DNA of 64,000 bases, from contig PMAT01000021.1 in assembly GCA_003152695.1 (NCBI GenBank), positions 28,883 to 92,882 on the forward strand, written 5' to 3'. Source of the stretch: Acidobacteriaceae bacterium. GTDB taxonomy: Bacteria; Acidobacteriota; Terriglobia; Terriglobales; Acidobacteriaceae. Position numbers and translations under genes: made by a program. Shown here one piece after another: positions 1 through 8,605 of this stretch (its first letter is position 1; the number at the start of each line of letters is the position of its first letter). The notes under the pieces are model-generated. The model made no database searches and had not been told where the DNA came from. It worked only from the letters and a program-made list of their open reading frames with translations.

Positions 1-2
1 AA

Positions 3-2147
3 CACCTGGTGGGTACCCACGCCACCTACGACGTCAGCCGCGACACCGGAACGTTTTACGACGTAGTCGGATCGACTGGGGTCAAGGTCAAAAGCAAAGA
101 CATGTTCCTTACTTCCTCGACTCCTTTCTTCTTCACGGGGAAGATCGTGGACAAGCTCGGCCCCGACCACTACCGGGTTAACCACGGCTACGTCACTTCC
201 TGCCAGTTACCGAAACCGAAGTGGCAATTCAATTCCCAGACGGCATTCGTGGAAACGGGCGCCGAAGCCACCATGCATCACGCCACCTTGCGCATCGAGG
301 GCATTCCCATCTTCTATTTTCCCTGGGTGGAACACCCGGTCGATAACCTGGGGCGCCAGAGTGGCTTTCTTATGCCGCTGTTTGGGCAGTCGAACACCCG
401 GGGTACCATCCTGGGAGACGCGTTTTACTGGGCCATCAATCGGAGTAATGACGCCACCATCGGAGCCTCGCTTTACTCCGCAAGGGGATGGGCACAACAC
501 GGGATCTTTCGCTCTGTCGGTTATAACTACCAGTTCAGGGCCGAATATTTCGGAGTGATTGACGAGAACGGCGCCCCCAAGGGGCAACCGAACCCGGGGC
601 AGAACCAGGGTGGCCAGGAACTGAGAGCCAACGGATCGATCCAGTTGCCGGAGGGATTTCGCGGGGTGATCTCGGTTGACTATCTCAGCTCCTATCTGTT
701 TCGCGCGGCGTTCGCCGAAGGCTTTGCCTTGCAATCCATCAGCTCGGAGGTCCGCTCCTACGGATTTCTCAGCAAGAACTGGAATGGATACGCGCTGGGT
801 TTGCAAGCTGGGCTGTATCAGTCCTACCAGAGTACGAATCCGGGAGAGGTGATCGATATCGCCCACACTCCCACGCTGGAGTTTTCCTCGGCGGAACGGC
901 CCTTCCGCCGCTCCAACCTGATGTACGCCTACGATCTGGCTACGGAAGGAATTTCCCGCTCCGAGGTGGGATTTGAAACCGCGCCGGTGGTCGGTCGCAT
1001 CGACGCCCATCCTTTCATTTCCCTGCCTACATTTCTTCACGGGTGGACGTTTCGACCGGAGGCCGGGGTGCGCGAGACGTACTACAGCCAGCGGCTGGAG
1101 AGCGGAGGGCTGGTAGCGGCGGCGAAGGCGATCAGCGATCCGATCAACCGGAATGTTGCCGCCGCCGCGCTGGAGATCAGGCCGCCAACGTTATCGAGGA
1201 TCTACGATCGCAAACTGTCTGGCCGTGTGATCAAGCATACGATCGAACCGCAGGTGGTCTATCGCTACCAGGGGGGCATCGACAACTTCAGCCAGATCAT
1301 CCGTTTCGACCAGCGCGACATTCTGGCCGACACCAACGAGGTGGAATACGGCGTGGTCAACCGGCTCTTCGTCAAGAAAACGAAGTCGACAGGCGAATGT
1401 TTTCACCACCCCAAATACGCGCTCCTTTCCCCGCAGAACGAACTTGTACCCAAAGGGACCACCGACGAAACCGAGCCTGGTACCTGCGATGACAAGCAAG
1501 GTCCGGCGCGTGAACTCGTTACCTGGGAGCTGGCGCAGAGGTATTTCTTCGATCCGACTTTTGGCGGGGCCTTGGTACCCGGTCAGCGTAACGTGTTCGA
1601 CAGCACCGTAGATTTCACCGGCATAGCGTTTCTTACCGAGCCGCGCCACTTTTCGCCGATCATCTCCCGTCTCCGGGTGCAAGATTTGAGGACCGACCTC
1701 TCGTGGGCCCTGGATTATGATCCGGTGCTGCATCAACTGAATGCCAGCACCCTCTTACTGGGCCGAAGGATTGGCGCTAGTGGCAAGTGGTATGTCGCGG
1801 GTGGACAAACCTACATGCGTGAGCCCGCGGAAACGACCCCGATCGCCGGTCAGCCGACGCTGGGCCTCAGCGTGTACAACCAGTACCGCGTCCTGGTGCA
1901 GTACGGAAACGTCGCCCTGAGGGGGTTGAGTGGCGCGGTAGGCGTGGCAGCGGATGCAGGCCTCAGTTACGTGCAGGCGGCAACCGTACAGAGCAACTAC
2001 AACTGGGACTGCTGTGGCGTGGCCTTCGAATATTCGCGCTCCGCCTATGCCCCCACCATCAGCCGGGAGAACAGTTATCGCTTCTCGTTCAGCCTTTCCA
2101 ACGTCGGGACCTTCGGCACCATCCGGCGGCTGCAAAGACTGTATTAG
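3..2147 (+). CDS. lptD: LPS-assembly outer-membrane protein LptD, 5' end missing
   Basis: LptD is the outer-membrane beta-barrel that, with LptE, inserts lipopolysaccharide into the outer leaflet. The frame is open to the left edge, so the gene begins outside the window; the first GTG at 9 is not a convincing start. About 714 residues are visible. They begin inside the OstA-like jellyroll region (a segment ending HGYVTSC, typical just before the barrel), followed by a long run of alternating aromatic/polar strands. Two adjacent cysteines (NWDCCG) lie 43 residues from the C-terminus, where LptD carries its conserved CC pair for inter-domain disulfides. The chain ends in an aromatic residue (Tyr), as BAM-assembled barrels usually do. 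Other cysteines (TSC and one near residue 460) could be the partners. Downstream are envelope-folding genes on the same strand. Confidence 0.9.
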   Translation, partial: HLVGTHATYDVSRDTGTFYDVVGSTGVKVKSKDMFLTSSTPFFFTGKIVDKLGPDHYRVNHGYVTSCQLPKPKWQFNSQTAFVETGAEATMHHATLRIEGIPIFYFPWVEHPVDNLGRQSGFLMPLFGQSNTRGTILGDAFYWAINRSNDATIGASLYSARGWAQHGIFRSVGYNYQFRAEYFGVIDENGAPKGQPNPGQNQGGQELRANGSIQLPEGFRGVISVDYLSSYLFRAAFAEGFALQSISSEVRSYGFLSKNWNGYALGLQAGLYQSYQSTNPGEVIDIAHTPTLEFSSAERPFRRSNLMYAYDLATEGISRSEVGFETAPVVGRIDAHPFISLPTFLHGWTFRPEAGVRETYYSQRLESGGLVAAAKAISDPINRNVAAAALEIRPPTLSRIYDRKLSGRVIKHTIEPQVVYRYQGGIDNFSQIIRFDQRDILADTNEVEYGVVNRLFVKKTKSTGECFHHPKYALLSPQNELVPKGTTDETEPGTCDDKQGPARELVTWELAQRYFFDPTFGGALVPGQRNVFDSTVDFTGIAFLTEPRHFSPIISRLRVQDLRTDLSWALDYDPVLHQLNASTLLLGRRIGASGKWYVAGGQTYMREPAETTPIAGQPTLGLSVYNQYRVLVQYGNVALRGLSGAVGVAADAGLSYVQAATVQSNYNWDCCGVAFEYSRSAYAPTISRENSYRFSFSLSNVGTFGTIRRLQRLY

Positions 2148-2190
2148 CTCGCAACCTTCTGTTCCCCCGCCAGTGTCTTACAATTGAGCG

Positions 2191-3063
2191 ATGTCGGTGG
2201 TGAATTCCAACCTTCCAGTCGAGGCCGGAGATCTTGCGGCCAAGTCACGGGCTCTGGCGGAACACTTGTGTTCCCTGGGGAAATTGCTGGTGGCCTATTC
2301 CGGAGGCGTGGATTCCGGATTCCTGGCGTGGGCGGCGCATCGCGAACTGGGCGGCGATATGCTGGCGGTGCTGGCCGACTCTCCCAGCCTGGCGCGCTCG
2401 CAAATGCGCGATGCTATTGCCTTCGCCGACGAACAAAGCATACCTCTCAGCGTGGTTGCCACCGCGGAGATGGAGCGCCCCGAGTATCTGCGCAATGATG
2501 GCGCACGTTGTTATCACTGCAAGGACGAACTATTCACTGTCATGGAAGAGCGGCGGCAAAGCTTGGGATTCGATGCCATAGCCTACGGCGTGAACCTCGA
2601 CGATCAGGGCGATTTCCGGCCCGGCCAGCAGGCGGCCCGCCAGCATGGGGTGGCCGCGCCCTTGCTGGCAGCGGGATTGACCAAGGCGGATATCCGCCAA
2701 CTGGCCGCGCAAGCGGGATTGCGTATCTGGGACAAACCAGCATCGGCGTGCCTGTCATCGCGGATCGAGTATGGGCGCGCGGTCACGCGGCAGGCGCTCC
2801 TCTCGGTGGAACAAGGCGAAGATGCGCTGCGAGAACTTGGTTTCCGCCAGGTGCGGGTGCGTCATCACGGCGAAATAGCGCGCATCGAGATCGCGCGGGA
2901 GGAGTTGCCCCGGGCCATGACCATGGAAATGGCCACCGAGTTCACGCGAATCTTCAAGCCGCTGGGGTTTACCTATGTGACGCTCGATCTCGAAGGCTTT
3001 CGGTCGGGCTCAATGAATGCATTGCTGCCGGTGGGCATGCTGAAAATTGCGGGGAAGGATTGA
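2191..3063 (+). CDS. larE: ATP-dependent sulfur transferase LarE
   Basis: LarE adenylates and sulfurates the carboxylates of the biscarboxylated nicotinate precursor while building the nickel-pincer cofactor of lactate racemase. The 290-residue protein has the family's usual length. A PP-loop, SGGVDS, sits at residues 37-42. The segment RCYHCKDELF (Cys107, Cys110) and the motif KPASACLSSRI (Cys187) are typical of LarE; the latter holds the cysteine region used as sulfur donor or cluster ligand in characterised members. The ATG start gives a normal N-terminus 43 bp after lptD, so the two may be co-transcribed. No larA, larB or larC is in the window, so the client is not visible. An NAD-synthase-like or other PP-loop enzyme is less likely given the Cys motifs. 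Confidence 0.9.
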   Translation: MSVVNSNLPVEAGDLAAKSRALAEHLCSLGKLLVAYSGGVDSGFLAWAAHRELGGDMLAVLADSPSLARSQMRDAIAFADEQSIPLSVVATAEMERPEYLRNDGARCYHCKDELFTVMEERRQSLGFDAIAYGVNLDDQGDFRPGQQAARQHGVAAPLLAAGLTKADIRQLAAQAGLRIWDKPASACLSSRIEYGRAVTRQALLSVEQGEDALRELGFRQVRVRHHGEIARIEIAREELPRAMTMEMATEFTRIFKPLGFTYVTLDLEGFRSGSMNALLPVGMLKIAGKD

Positions 3064-3168
3064 ACCACATCCCTGGGCTGCATCGCCTCCACACGCGCCG
3101 CCGCAAGTGCTGGGAATGCGCTCGCCATGAGATAATTCTTAGTTCTACTCTCGAAGGTGGTTCTTATT

Positions 3169-4107
3169 TTGCCCTTGCGACGACTGGCTGTCTTGCTGCT
3201 ATTGTTCTGCGCCGGATGTTCGGCGCAGTCGAAATCAAATCCCGCTCCTGCCGACGTGGCCCAAAAAGTGGAGCGCCAGGTCCGGTCCTACTTCAATATT
3301 CCTCCCGACGTGAACATCAAATTGGGACCGCTGACGCCCAGCGAGTTTCCCAACTATGACAATCTCACCGTTACCTTGAGTCACGAAGGCAAGTCGCAAG
3401 CCATCGAGTTCCTTCTTTCGAAGGACGGCAAGAGCCTGATTCGCATAAGCAAGATGGACCTGACCAAGGACCCCTATGCCGACACCATGAAGAAAATCGA
3501 CGTAGCCGGCCGTCCGCAGCGGGGCAATCCGGACGCCAAGGTCACCATCGTGAATTACGACGACTTCGAGTGTCCGTTCTGCTCTCGCATGCACAGCACG
3601 CTGATGAGCGAGATCCTGCCGCAATACGGCGACAAGATAAGAATCATCTACAAAGACTATCCGCTGCCCATGCATCCCTGGGCGGTGCACGCCGCCAACG
3701 ATGCCAACTGCCTGGCCAAGGAAAGTGGCAAGAGCTACTGGGAGTTCGCCGATTATGTGCACGCCAATCAGCAGGCGATCAGCGGCCCGCAGAGGGACGT
3801 GCAAAAGGCTTTCGGTGAATTGGACCGCATTACATTGGATATCGGCAAAAAGAATGGGGCCGATGCGAACCGGCTGCAGGCGTGCGTCAAGGCCCAAGCC
3901 GACGGCGCGGTGAAGTCCTCGGTGGCCGAGGGTGACTCCGTGGGAGTGAATGCGACCCCAACCATGTTTGTCAACGGCGAACGGCTGGAAGGGGCATTGG
4001 ACGCTGACCAGGTGAGAGCGGCCTTGGACCAGCAGTTGCTGGCGGCGGGAGTGAAGCCACCTGCGCCGGGGCCGACCCCAGCATCGCCGCCAGCGACCAG
4101 CAAATAG
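3169..4107 (+). CDS. DsbA-like thioredoxin-fold lipoprotein
   Basis: This is a periplasmic thiol-disulfide oxidoreductase of the DsbA/thioredoxin_4 type, probably membrane-anchored. I chose the TTG at 3169 because GAAGGTGG lies a suitable distance upstream and the result is a compact lipoprotein signal (basic MPLRR, leucine run, lipobox FCAGC with Cys17). The GTG at 3157 is an alternative. An N-terminal domain of about 100 residues precedes the catalytic domain. The redox motif CPFC (Cys135 and Cys138) follows YDDFE, and the cis-Pro loop reads NATPTMFVNGE. The last 20 residues are a Pro/Ala-rich tail. It sits between larE and a PPIase lipoprotein, a context that suggests envelope protein folding. 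Whether it oxidises or isomerises cannot be told from sequence. Confidence 0.85.
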   Translation: MPLRRLAVLLLLFCAGCSAQSKSNPAPADVAQKVERQVRSYFNIPPDVNIKLGPLTPSEFPNYDNLTVTLSHEGKSQAIEFLLSKDGKSLIRISKMDLTKDPYADTMKKIDVAGRPQRGNPDAKVTIVNYDDFECPFCSRMHSTLMSEILPQYGDKIRIIYKDYPLPMHPWAVHAANDANCLAKESGKSYWEFADYVHANQQAISGPQRDVQKAFGELDRITLDIGKKNGADANRLQACVKAQADGAVKSSVAEGDSVGVNATPTMFVNGERLEGALDADQVRAALDQQLLAAGVKPPAPGPTPASPPATSK

Positions 4108-4149
4108 GACCCGAGTCCGGCGCCCGAATTCATGTGGATTCGCCAGTCG

Positions 4150-4300
4150 AATGAGGCTGGCAAAAAACCAGCCCCGAATGGGGCGAAAGAGCTTAGCCCG
4201 GCGCGCCGCGGCGTGCTGGGTAAAGTGGGAGATGAGTCGAGTCCCGTAGCCGGGGCCCCCGACAAGCGCCCCGCCGTGGCGGGCTTGTTGGGGTGGTCAC
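4150..4300. repeat. Hairpin-rich intergenic repeat-like segment
   Basis: The gap between the DsbA-like gene and the PPIase gene holds several adjacent inverted repeats. GGCTGG and CCAGCC flank an A-run near 4151-4170, GCCCC and GGGGC follow at once, then GC-rich palindromic text around 4195-4225 and 4255-4290. The wording (cagcacgccgcggcgcgctgggcta-like) resembles the mosaic at 54.3-54.4 kb, which suggests a dispersed family. No coding potential was seen. Confidence 0.35.
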
Positions 4301-4312
4301 AAGGAGCGGAGT

Positions 4313-5374
4313 TTGAAATTGAAACCCAAGAGTGTGGCGATGGTAGCCACCCTGTCGATGGCTGTTATTGCGCTGCTGTCGAGCGTGGGCTGTTCCGGAA
4401 AACAGGAAGGCGCAGACGAAATGGCGCGGGTGAACGGCCACAAGATTACCCGCACGGAGGTGGAGAAGTATTTCGACAACCAGACTGCCGACTCGCCGGA
4501 AAAGCCCAGCCAGGAACAGGCGGATAGTTTGCGGCTGAGCATTCTGCGCGAGCTCATCGATAACGAAATCCTGATGCAGCGCGCGGAAAAGCTGGGCCTG
4601 CTGGCAACCGATGAGGAAGTCAACAGCAAGCTGGCGGAAATCAAGGCGCCCTATACGCAGGAGGAATTCGATAAACGGCTGAAGGAGCGCAATCTCACGC
4701 TCGACGATTTCAAGCGCGACCTGCGCCGCTCCATCACCGTGGACAAGGTGCTCAACAAGGAAGTCACCTCGAAGATCAACATCACCGACGACGACATTAC
4801 CAGCTACTACAACCAGCACAAGGCCGAGTTCAACCTGATTGAGCTGCAGTACCGCCTGGCACAGATCGTGGTTACAACCCAGCCCAACCCGCAAGTGAAA
4901 ACCATGAAGGCACAGAATGAGGGCGACGCGCGCAAGAAGATCCAAATGATCGCCAATCGCCTCGACAGCGGCGAGGATTTCGCTACTGCGGCCATGAACT
5001 ACTCGGAACAACCAGAGACCTCGCAGAACGGCGGCGACTTGGGGTTCGTTCCGGAATCGCAGCTGAAGTTGGACAGGATCGCCTACGACGCGATCAATAA
5101 GCTGAAGCCCGGGCAATACACCGCCGTGCTGCCGGTAACCGATCCCAACAGCCATCAGATTGCCGGATACCGCATCGTCAAGCTCATCAGCAAGGAGACT
5201 GCCGGTCAGCGCGAGCTCAAGGACCCGCGCGTGCAACAGGCGATACGCGAGCAGTTGCGTGACCGCCGCGAGCAGTTGCTGAAAGCGGCGTACTACGAAT
5301 CCATCCGCGACAAGGCCTCGGTGGAGAACTATTTTGCCGATGAAATTCTGAAGAAGGCGGCAACCATGAAGTAG
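4313..5374 (+). CDS. SurA/PpiC-like peptidyl-prolyl isomerase lipoprotein
   Basis: This is a periplasmic chaperone/peptidyl-prolyl cis-trans isomerase of the SurA/PrsA class that helps outer-membrane proteins fold. The TTG start is supported by AAGGAG seven bases upstream, and it opens a lipoprotein signal with lipobox LSSVGC (Cys27). Residues about 40-150 form the SurA N-terminal helical domain (MARVNGHKITRTEVEKYF). A parvulin domain follows at about 165-280 (ARKKIQ..L.SGEDFA..A..YSE...NGGDLGFV). A helical C-terminus closes the 353-residue chain. It has one parvulin domain rather than SurA's two. A clear terminator follows the stop. Its place after lptD and the DsbA-like gene fits an envelope-biogenesis cluster. 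Confidence 0.88.
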   Translation: MKLKPKSVAMVATLSMAVIALLSSVGCSGKQEGADEMARVNGHKITRTEVEKYFDNQTADSPEKPSQEQADSLRLSILRELIDNEILMQRAEKLGLLATDEEVNSKLAEIKAPYTQEEFDKRLKERNLTLDDFKRDLRRSITVDKVLNKEVTSKINITDDDITSYYNQHKAEFNLIELQYRLAQIVVTTQPNPQVKTMKAQNEGDARKKIQMIANRLDSGEDFATAAMNYSEQPETSQNGGDLGFVPESQLKLDRIAYDAINKLKPGQYTAVLPVTDPNSHQIAGYRIVKLISKETAGQRELKDPRVQQAIREQLRDRREQLLKAAYYESIRDKASVENYFADEILKKAATMK

Positions 5375-5398
5375 TTTGCGCGATGGCGGCCAGAATTG

Positions 5399-5424
5399 CG
5401 GGGGCGAAGAGCTCCCGTTTTTTT
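5399..5424 (+). terminator. Rho-independent terminator after the PPIase gene
   Basis: A seven-pair stem (CGGGGGC with GCTCCCG, one G-U pair) around a GAAGA loop is followed directly by seven T. It lies 24 bp past the PPIase stop and just before the convergent biotin-carrier gene. Confidence 0.8.
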
Positions 5425-5445
5425 GTCGCTGAGAATCTCCCGGCG

Positions 5446-5946
5446 CTATTCGATGATGGCCAGCGTGTCGCCCGCATTCACAATTGAGCCTTCCGCCGTC
5501 AGGATCTTCTCTACCCGGCCATCCTTAGGCGACTTCATCTCGTTCTGCATTTTCATGGCTTCCATCACGAGGATGCCCTGGCCGGCCTTCACCTCGTCTT
5601 TCTCGTTGACTAGGATGCGGACAATCTTACCCGGCATGGGCGCCTTGAGCTTCTGCGGCCCGGCCTCGGCGCCGCCGACCGCGCGGCGCGTCCGCAACGA
5701 GCGCGGATCCTGGACATCCACGGCATAGCGGGCGCTGCCGATCACCACGTGCAGCTCGCCCTGCAGCGAGCGCTCGCGTTTGATCTCGTAGGCTTTGTCG
5801 CCGACCAGCACCGACAGCACGTCGCGCGCGGTGAGCGCGGCGTCCACTTCAATCTCCTGGCCGTCCACCTTGCACAGCCAGGTCTTCTCGCCGCGCCTCA
5901 GCTCCACTTGCTGCGTTTTTCCGTCTACCACTACGTCGTAGGTCAT
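5446..5946 (-). CDS. Biotin carboxyl carrier protein
   Basis: This is the biotin-bearing subunit of an acyl-CoA (acetyl- or propionyl-CoA) carboxylase. The C-terminal 75 residues form a biotinyl domain with the target motif EAMKM (Lys132), preceded by LKAPMPGKIVRILV and followed by KSPKDGRVEKIL. The N-terminal 90 residues are a poorly conserved domain beginning MTYDVVVDGK. The 166-residue length fits AccB-like or PCC-type carriers. accC lies upstream on the same strand, but about 0.9 kb away, with a hicBA pair and a gap between. The two were probably once adjacent. Transcription converges on the PPIase gene. Confidence 0.9.
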   Translation of the reverse strand: MTYDVVVDGKTQQVELRRGEKTWLCKVDGQEIEVDAALTARDVLSVLVGDKAYEIKRERSLQGELHVVIGSARYAVDVQDPRSLRTRRAVGGAEAGPQKLKAPMPGKIVRILVNEKDEVKAGQGILVMEAMKMQNEMKSPKDGRVEKILTAEGSIVNAGDTLAIIE

Positions 5947-5950
5947 GTTT

Positions 5951-5975
5951 TAGCAATCAGCAATCAGCGATTAGC
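5951..5975. repeat. Short tandem 'agcaatc' repeat
   Basis: Three near-copies of AGCAATC/AGCGATT lie directly upstream of the carrier gene. The same wording recurs inside mnmG (about 19305-19330) and upstream of the thiolase gene (about 54125-54150). Confidence 0.6.
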
Positions 5976-6165
5976 TTCTTATAGCAGGTGTCGCGCCGCA
6001 GTAATAGCAAGTCTCCTACTGGCGGAGGTTTTCGGGCACCTGCCATGGCGAAATCTTGCGGCGGGGCCAAGCCCTGTCGCTAACCTGAACCGCTGGTTGG
6101 GCCACTCGCTCGCTTGTCTCTGCGCCAAAGAAGCCGCAAAGCATAAAAAATCGGGGCTGTCCAAC

Positions 6166-6360
6166 CTAGGCCAAAGAGGACCCACAATAGAAAAAAACAA
6201 TTTCACGAATTCGAGAAGGCAACATGTCAACATCCGTGGCAATAATGCCGACAGCTGTCGCTCGCATTATCACGTGTCCTGTGACAACGAACACAACAAT
6301 GCCGAACCAGAGCCCACCTGCGACCGTCAAGGCATATGCCTTTGTCTGTGCGCTCAGCAT
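6166..6360 (-). CDS. Possible small membrane protein
   Basis: This 64-residue frame lies in the otherwise empty 488-bp gap between the biotin carrier gene and hicA (5947-6434). It encodes one plausible membrane helix (ALTVAGGLWFGIVVFVV) after a short polar start, and GGGGAGGG directly precedes the ATG. The spacing is too tight for an ideal ribosome site, and no family is recognised. It could be an accidental frame in lower-GC sequence. The rest of the gap, apart from the repeat near 5951, shows nothing. Confidence 0.3.
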   Translation of the reverse strand: MLSAQTKAYALTVAGGLWFGIVVFVVTGHVIMRATAVGIIATDVDMLPSRIREIVFFYCGSSLA

Positions 6361-6434
6361 CCCTCCCCAATCGACCGCTACGGCTCAACGAACAGGACGT
6401 TCTCTGCCCGGCTACGTCGGGGGCTAGTTCGTTC

Positions 6435-6620
6435 TTATGGACGGGGTACACCCAAATCCTTGCAGATACGTCCCGCAGTAGGAGCCTTGATCTCCTTATG
6501 CCGAGGCACGGTGGCAGTCCGCTGCACCTTCGGGTTGTGATAGACGGTATGTTTGGCGCCTTCGCGGAGGAGAACGCAACCGTTACGTTCGAGATGGCGC
6601 AACAGGTCAACACGCTTCAT
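6435..6620 (-). CDS. hicA: HicA-family mRNA interferase toxin
   Basis: HicA toxins are small double-stranded-RNA-binding-fold ribonucleases that cleave mRNA during stress and are neutralised by HicB. The 61-residue protein has the family length and the signature pattern: MKRVDLLRHLERNGCVLLREGAKHTVYHNP, with the catalytic-type histidine in the GAKH segment (His24) and a second at 28, then a TVPRHKEI strand and a helix ending DLGV. The start lies three bases after the hicB stop, so translation is probably coupled. The antitoxin gene comes first here, the reverse of the order in E. coli hicAB. Confidence 0.85.
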   Translation of the reverse strand: MKRVDLLRHLERNGCVLLREGAKHTVYHNPKVQRTATVPRHKEIKAPTAGRICKDLGVPRP

Positions 6621-6623
6621 CGA

Positions 6624-6854
6624 CTAAGCGACGACCTTTATCGACTCTCGGGTTATCCGTTTCCCGTACTCGGGCTTTGCTAGCTCACGATTTGCTTCTA
6701 ACAACAGGGAGATCGCGTCTCGCAGGTTTTCGCGCGCCTCGTCCAAGCTGTCGCCCTGTGAAATCGCGCCCGGCAATTCCTCAACATAGGCGACGTAACC
6801 ACCGCCCTCGGATTCGGATACTTCCTCAAAAATAGCGGTCAGCACCATTTCCAT
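6624..6854 (-). CDS. hicB: HicB-family antitoxin
   Basis: HicB binds and blocks HicA and often represses its own promoter. I chose the ATG at 6854 because CGGAGAG lies just upstream and the protein then starts cleanly at MEMVLTAIFEEV. A longer frame to 6923 would overlap accC. The 76 residues show the HicB partial RNase-H-like fold: a GGYVAYVEELPGAISQGDSLDEARENLRDAISLLLE core. The C-terminus is short, without an obvious separate DNA-binding domain. The pair lies between accC and its carrier gene, so it has probably been inserted into a carboxylase operon. Confidence 0.85.
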   Translation of the reverse strand: MEMVLTAIFEEVSESEGGGYVAYVEELPGAISQGDSLDEARENLRDAISLLLEANRELAKPEYGKRITRESIKVVA

Positions 6855-6888
6855 AAATCTCTCCGCGTTGATTATAGGTGAATAACAA

Positions 6889-8415
6889 TCATCCTTCCCG
6901 TACTGCTTCGGCGCGGGCGGCACGCCGCCAATTCGAGGCTGGCGGCGGAGCGGCGTTGCCGTTCACCTGAGTGGCGCCGTTCGCCCCTGGCAACGTCGCC
7001 TTCGGTTCTAGGCTCGCAAAAATCGCCGCGCCAATGGCCGCCACAATCGGACGCCGCGGGTCAGTCTCATTGCTGGGTTTGGCCAGCAGCCGATCAAGGA
7101 AGCCCGTGTCCAGGTTGCCGGCGCGGAAGTCTGGGTCCTTCAGGATGCGGCGAAACAGCGAGATGTTGGTCTTGATACCGCCCACGAAATATTCGTTTAG
7201 AGCGCGCAGCAGGCGGTTGATCGCCTGCTCGCGGTCCTCGCCATAACCGACCAGCTTGGCCAGCAGCGGATCGTATTCGATGGGCACGTTCCAGCCTTCA
7301 TACATGCCGCTGTCGCGGCGGATGCCGGGTCCCGAAGGCGAAATCAGCCGCGTGATCTGCCCCGGCGATGGGAAGAAATTGTTGTCGGGATCTTCAGCGT
7401 AAACGCGGCACTCGATGGCGTGTCCGCGCAGCCGGATGTCTTCCTGCCGGAACGGCAGTTTCTCGCCCGCGGCGACCCGCATCTGCAGGTGGACCAGGTC
7501 AAGGCCAGTCACGAACTCGGTGACGGGATGCTCGACCTGCAAGCGGGTGTTCATCTCCAGGAAATAGAAGTTGCGCTGCTCATCGACCAGGAACTCGATG
7601 GTGCCGGCATTGTAATAGTTGGCGGCCTTGGCCACGCGCACGGCGATTTCGCCCATACGGCGGCGCATGTCTTCGTCCACGATCGGGCAGGGCGACTCTT
7701 CCATCACCTTCTGATGGCGGCGCTGCACCGAGCACTCGCGCTCGCCCAGGTAAACAACGTTGCCATGCTCGTCGCCGAAGATCTGCATCTCGACGTGCCG
7801 CGGATTGATGATGTACTTCTCCAGGTACACCTCGTTGTCGCCGAAGGAGCGCTGGGCCTCGGAGCGCGCGTTTTCGTAAGCGGAGTGCAGCTCCCCGGCC
7901 GACTGCACCAGGCGCATGCCTTTGCCGCCGCCTCCGGCGGCCGCCTTCAGCATAACGGGATATCCGATCTGCTCCGCCAGCCTTTCGGCGGCATCGATGT
8001 CCAATCCATGCTCCGAGCCGGGAACGAAGGGCACGCCGGCGCGCTTCATGTTCTGGCGGGCGCGCGTCTTGGAGCCCATCATCTCCATCGATTCGGGGCT
8101 GGGGCCGATGAACTTGAAGCCATGGTCAGCGCAGGCCCTGGCGAAGCGGGCGTTCTCGGAGAGGAAGCCGTAGCCGGGATGGATGGCTTCGGCCTGGCTG
8201 CGGCGCGCCACGTCGAGGATCTTGTCCACGTTGAGATAGGACTCGCTGGCCGTGGCAGGGCCGATGTGGTAGGCGTAATCGGCTTTGCGGACGTGCAGGG
8301 CCTTGCGGTCCACGTCGGAGAAGACGACGACCGACTCGATGCCCATCTCGCGGCAGGCGCGAATGATGCGCACCGCGATTTCACCACGATTGGCGATCAG
8401 GACTCGTTTGAACAT
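6889..8415 (-). CDS. accC: Acetyl-/propionyl-CoA carboxylase biotin carboxylase subunit
   Basis: AccC carboxylates the biotin on the carrier protein using ATP and bicarbonate. The 508 residues contain the biotin-carboxylase N domain (KRVLIANRGEIAVRIIRACRE), the ATP-grasp glycine loop GGGGKGM (residues 161-167), the catalytic stretch EMNTRLQVEHPVTE and the C-terminal domain ending near residue 450. The last 55 residues are a low-complexity Ala/Pro/Asn tail not found in E. coli AccC (449 aa). No carboxyltransferase gene is in the window, so the acyl-CoA substrate is not known. hicBA follows 34 bp downstream. Confidence 0.95.
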   Translation of the reverse strand: MFKRVLIANRGEIAVRIIRACREMGIESVVVFSDVDRKALHVRKADYAYHIGPATASESYLNVDKILDVARRSQAEAIHPGYGFLSENARFARACADHGFKFIGPSPESMEMMGSKTRARQNMKRAGVPFVPGSEHGLDIDAAERLAEQIGYPVMLKAAAGGGGKGMRLVQSAGELHSAYENARSEAQRSFGDNEVYLEKYIINPRHVEMQIFGDEHGNVVYLGERECSVQRRHQKVMEESPCPIVDEDMRRRMGEIAVRVAKAANYYNAGTIEFLVDEQRNFYFLEMNTRLQVEHPVTEFVTGLDLVHLQMRVAAGEKLPFRQEDIRLRGHAIECRVYAEDPDNNFFPSPGQITRLISPSGPGIRRDSGMYEGWNVPIEYDPLLAKLVGYGEDREQAINRLLRALNEYFVGGIKTNISLFRRILKDPDFRAGNLDTGFLDRLLAKPSNETDPRRPIVAAIGAAIFASLEPKATLPGANGATQVNGNAAPPPASNWRRAARAEAVREG

Positions 8416-8605
8416 GACTGGCGCTACGAAGCAACTTCATGGAATATTCTGCCGGGACCGAGGCATAACGAGGGCAGCCCACCCGCACATTGCACAGAAC
8501 ATGGATTGTACTGCATAGGCGGGCGGCGGGGAGGGGCGGCGTCACAGGGGCGTGTGATGGAGGGCGGCCAAGGAAGGTTGACAGCGAGGAAGAGCCGATC
8601 CTCGT

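Noticed and set aside
4156..4182. Minus-strand terminator-like hairpin with T run
   Set aside because: No minus-strand gene ends there; it lies in a hairpin-rich repeat segment.
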